DNA from: Metaphire vulgaris
Lineage: Eukaryota; Annelida; Clitellata; Crassiclitellata; Megascolecidae
Assembly: GCA_018105865.1 (NCBI GenBank)
Contig: CM030872.1
Span: 9,150,516 to 9,214,515 of the forward strand
Direction of reading: 5' to 3'
DNA length: 64,000 bases
The position numbers were made by a program, and so were the translations under genes. This document shows, piece after piece, positions 1 through 64,000 of the stretch. The stretch's first letter is position 1. Each line of letters starts with the position of its first letter. The notes under the pieces are model-generated. The model was not told the origin of the DNA. It ran no database searches and was given only the letters and a program-made list of their open reading frames with translations.

Positions 1-530
1 ACCAGCTCTCTCAAACCCCTTCTTATCTCTCGTTTCGATTTTTTTAGACATTTGACAGAGAACAGATTTCTGAAAGACTTTGTATAGTGTCGTTTCAAAT
101 GGCTCACCATTTTTCGGGGCATTTCGAATGCTCTACAATAAAATTGAAGCAGATTATATTGACAATTCTAGTACGGTTTGACTCAGCTAAGCTGGGGACA
201 CATGAAAATGTGGTTTTAATTTGTTTCATCACTCTCCTGAATTTTGCATATCTATAGCCTACTGTAGCATTAATCCTTGCATTCTCCAATGTCAAACAGG
301 TTATCAATTATATAATATTTTTGCGGTCTATTGAACTTGTCACACAAGAAACCAGCTCTCTTAATCCCATTCTTATCTCTCATTCGGTTTTTTAGACATT
401 TGACAGAGAACAGATTTCTGAAAGACTTTGTAGGTCCAATGGTCCATAGTGTTGTTTCAAATGGCTCACCATTTTTCGGGGCATTTAGAATGCTCTAGAA
501 TAAAATTGAGGCAGAATATACCGGTATATA
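1..530. repeat. 350-bp tandem unit of a dispersed DNA repeat
   Basis: ACCAGCTCTC recurs at 1 and 351, and the sequence after it repeats for about 180 bases, so about 1.5 copies of a 350-bp unit are present. Related copies lie at 4550-5235, 22220-22584 and, inside TA-flanked elements, at 1984-2379, 17600-18115 and 45062-45751. No gene is visible here. Confidence 0.8.
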
Positions 531-954
531 ATAAGATTACAACAGTTGAAGGCAATTGAGTGAAACTCACTCATCTTAAAGTAACTCAAGCGTATTTTTT
601 ATGATAAGTGATATGTCTGTCAATCTGTGATACCTACTTGCAGGAATTCTTTCCCTTATGGTATCTTTTTATTTCCCTGTTTTGAACTAATATGAGTAAT
701 TATGTTATGATCTTTGTGATTGTTTACTTTTAATTTGATTCATTTATTTGAATTTATTCTATACTGTAATATGTTATACATTATATTTTTTCCTGTAATA
801 ATTATGTAATTGCTGATGGATATTTGGAAATAATAAACTATGTATGTATGTATGTATGTATGTATGTATGTATGTATGTATGTATGTATGTATGTATGTA
901 TGTATGTGTATGTTTAATTTATTTTGACATAATGAAGTTTATTTTTTCTCTCAG
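531..954. other. Upstream non-coding sequence with (TATG)n
   Basis: AT-rich sequence with no supported gene. A (TATG)n tract spans about 839-908. Whatever promoter or non-coding first exon the gene has is either here or further upstream; I see no clear TATA box or initiator. Confidence 0.6.
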
Positions 955-974
955 GTAGTAACAGATCAGCCACT
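955..974 (+). other. 5' UTR part of first coding exon
   Basis: A pyrimidine-rich tract ending in CTCTCAG at 948-954 looks like a splice acceptor, so the 20 bases before the start codon are probably the tail of the 5' UTR and a non-coding exon should lie upstream. The tract could also be chance and the transcript start further up in one piece. Confidence 0.5.
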
Positions 975-63953
<62,979 letters not shown>

Positions 63954-64000
63954 GTAAACGCATGGCTGCACATTGAATCAATAACTGCACGCCCATGTAC

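Overview
The window is animal nuclear DNA and holds most of one large gene on the + strand. Fifty-one coding exons with GT/AG-type borders and matching phases run from a start codon at 975 to 63953. They spell a coiled-coil protein of about 2,270 residues that is colinear with vertebrate CEP290, the ciliary transition-zone/centrosomal protein. I identified it by recalling the human protein; the most telling stretches are SRAPTRTMRNLVEKL in exon 39, LKAQVDNLTGRNDELR in exon 19, RKFAIVRHQQSLLY in exon 21, LEMKELNERQKAEHA in exon 26 and ITELRLRLPSTADRD in exon 36. The 3' end of the gene (about 200-250 residues by comparison with human) lies beyond the window. The host is probably an invertebrate: the genome is AT-rich, introns are mostly 0.3-3 kb, and the repeats (jockey/CR1-type LINEs, tRNA-derived SINEs, hAT, Tc1/mariner-like and TTAA-flanked MITEs, very long trinucleotide arrays) are of the kind common in marine invertebrates. 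I cannot name the phylum.

Layout: 1-954 is upstream sequence with a 350-bp tandem repeat. Exon 1 (start codon) is at 975-1073, exons 2-51 are spread over 1714-63953, and the introns are packed with repeats. The largest intron (46, 55157-60020) carries a nearly full-length non-LTR retrotransposon on the minus strand, with an endonuclease ORF at 56945-58615 and a reverse-transcriptase ORF at 55356-56915 separated by one frameshift. At least ten further 3' fragments of such LINEs lie in other introns, often running straight into (TTA)n or (TAA)n arrays. Many short non-autonomous DNA elements can be delimited exactly by terminal inverted repeats plus 8-bp (hAT), TA or TTAA target duplications, including one nested pair.

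Oddities in the gene: exon 44 and exon 51 each contain what looks like one extra base that breaks the frame, while their phases and splice sites otherwise fit. The conserved end of exon 9 has no GT donor after its last conserved codon. Exon 19 has two alternative weak donors. The P-loop-like GSGRSGKT I recall from human CEP290 is not kept. A block of about 45 residues near the N-terminus of the human protein has no counterpart here. I found no bacterial-type genes, true tRNA or rRNA genes, CRISPR arrays, or a second host protein-coding gene. The many low-complexity ORFs are translated microsatellites.
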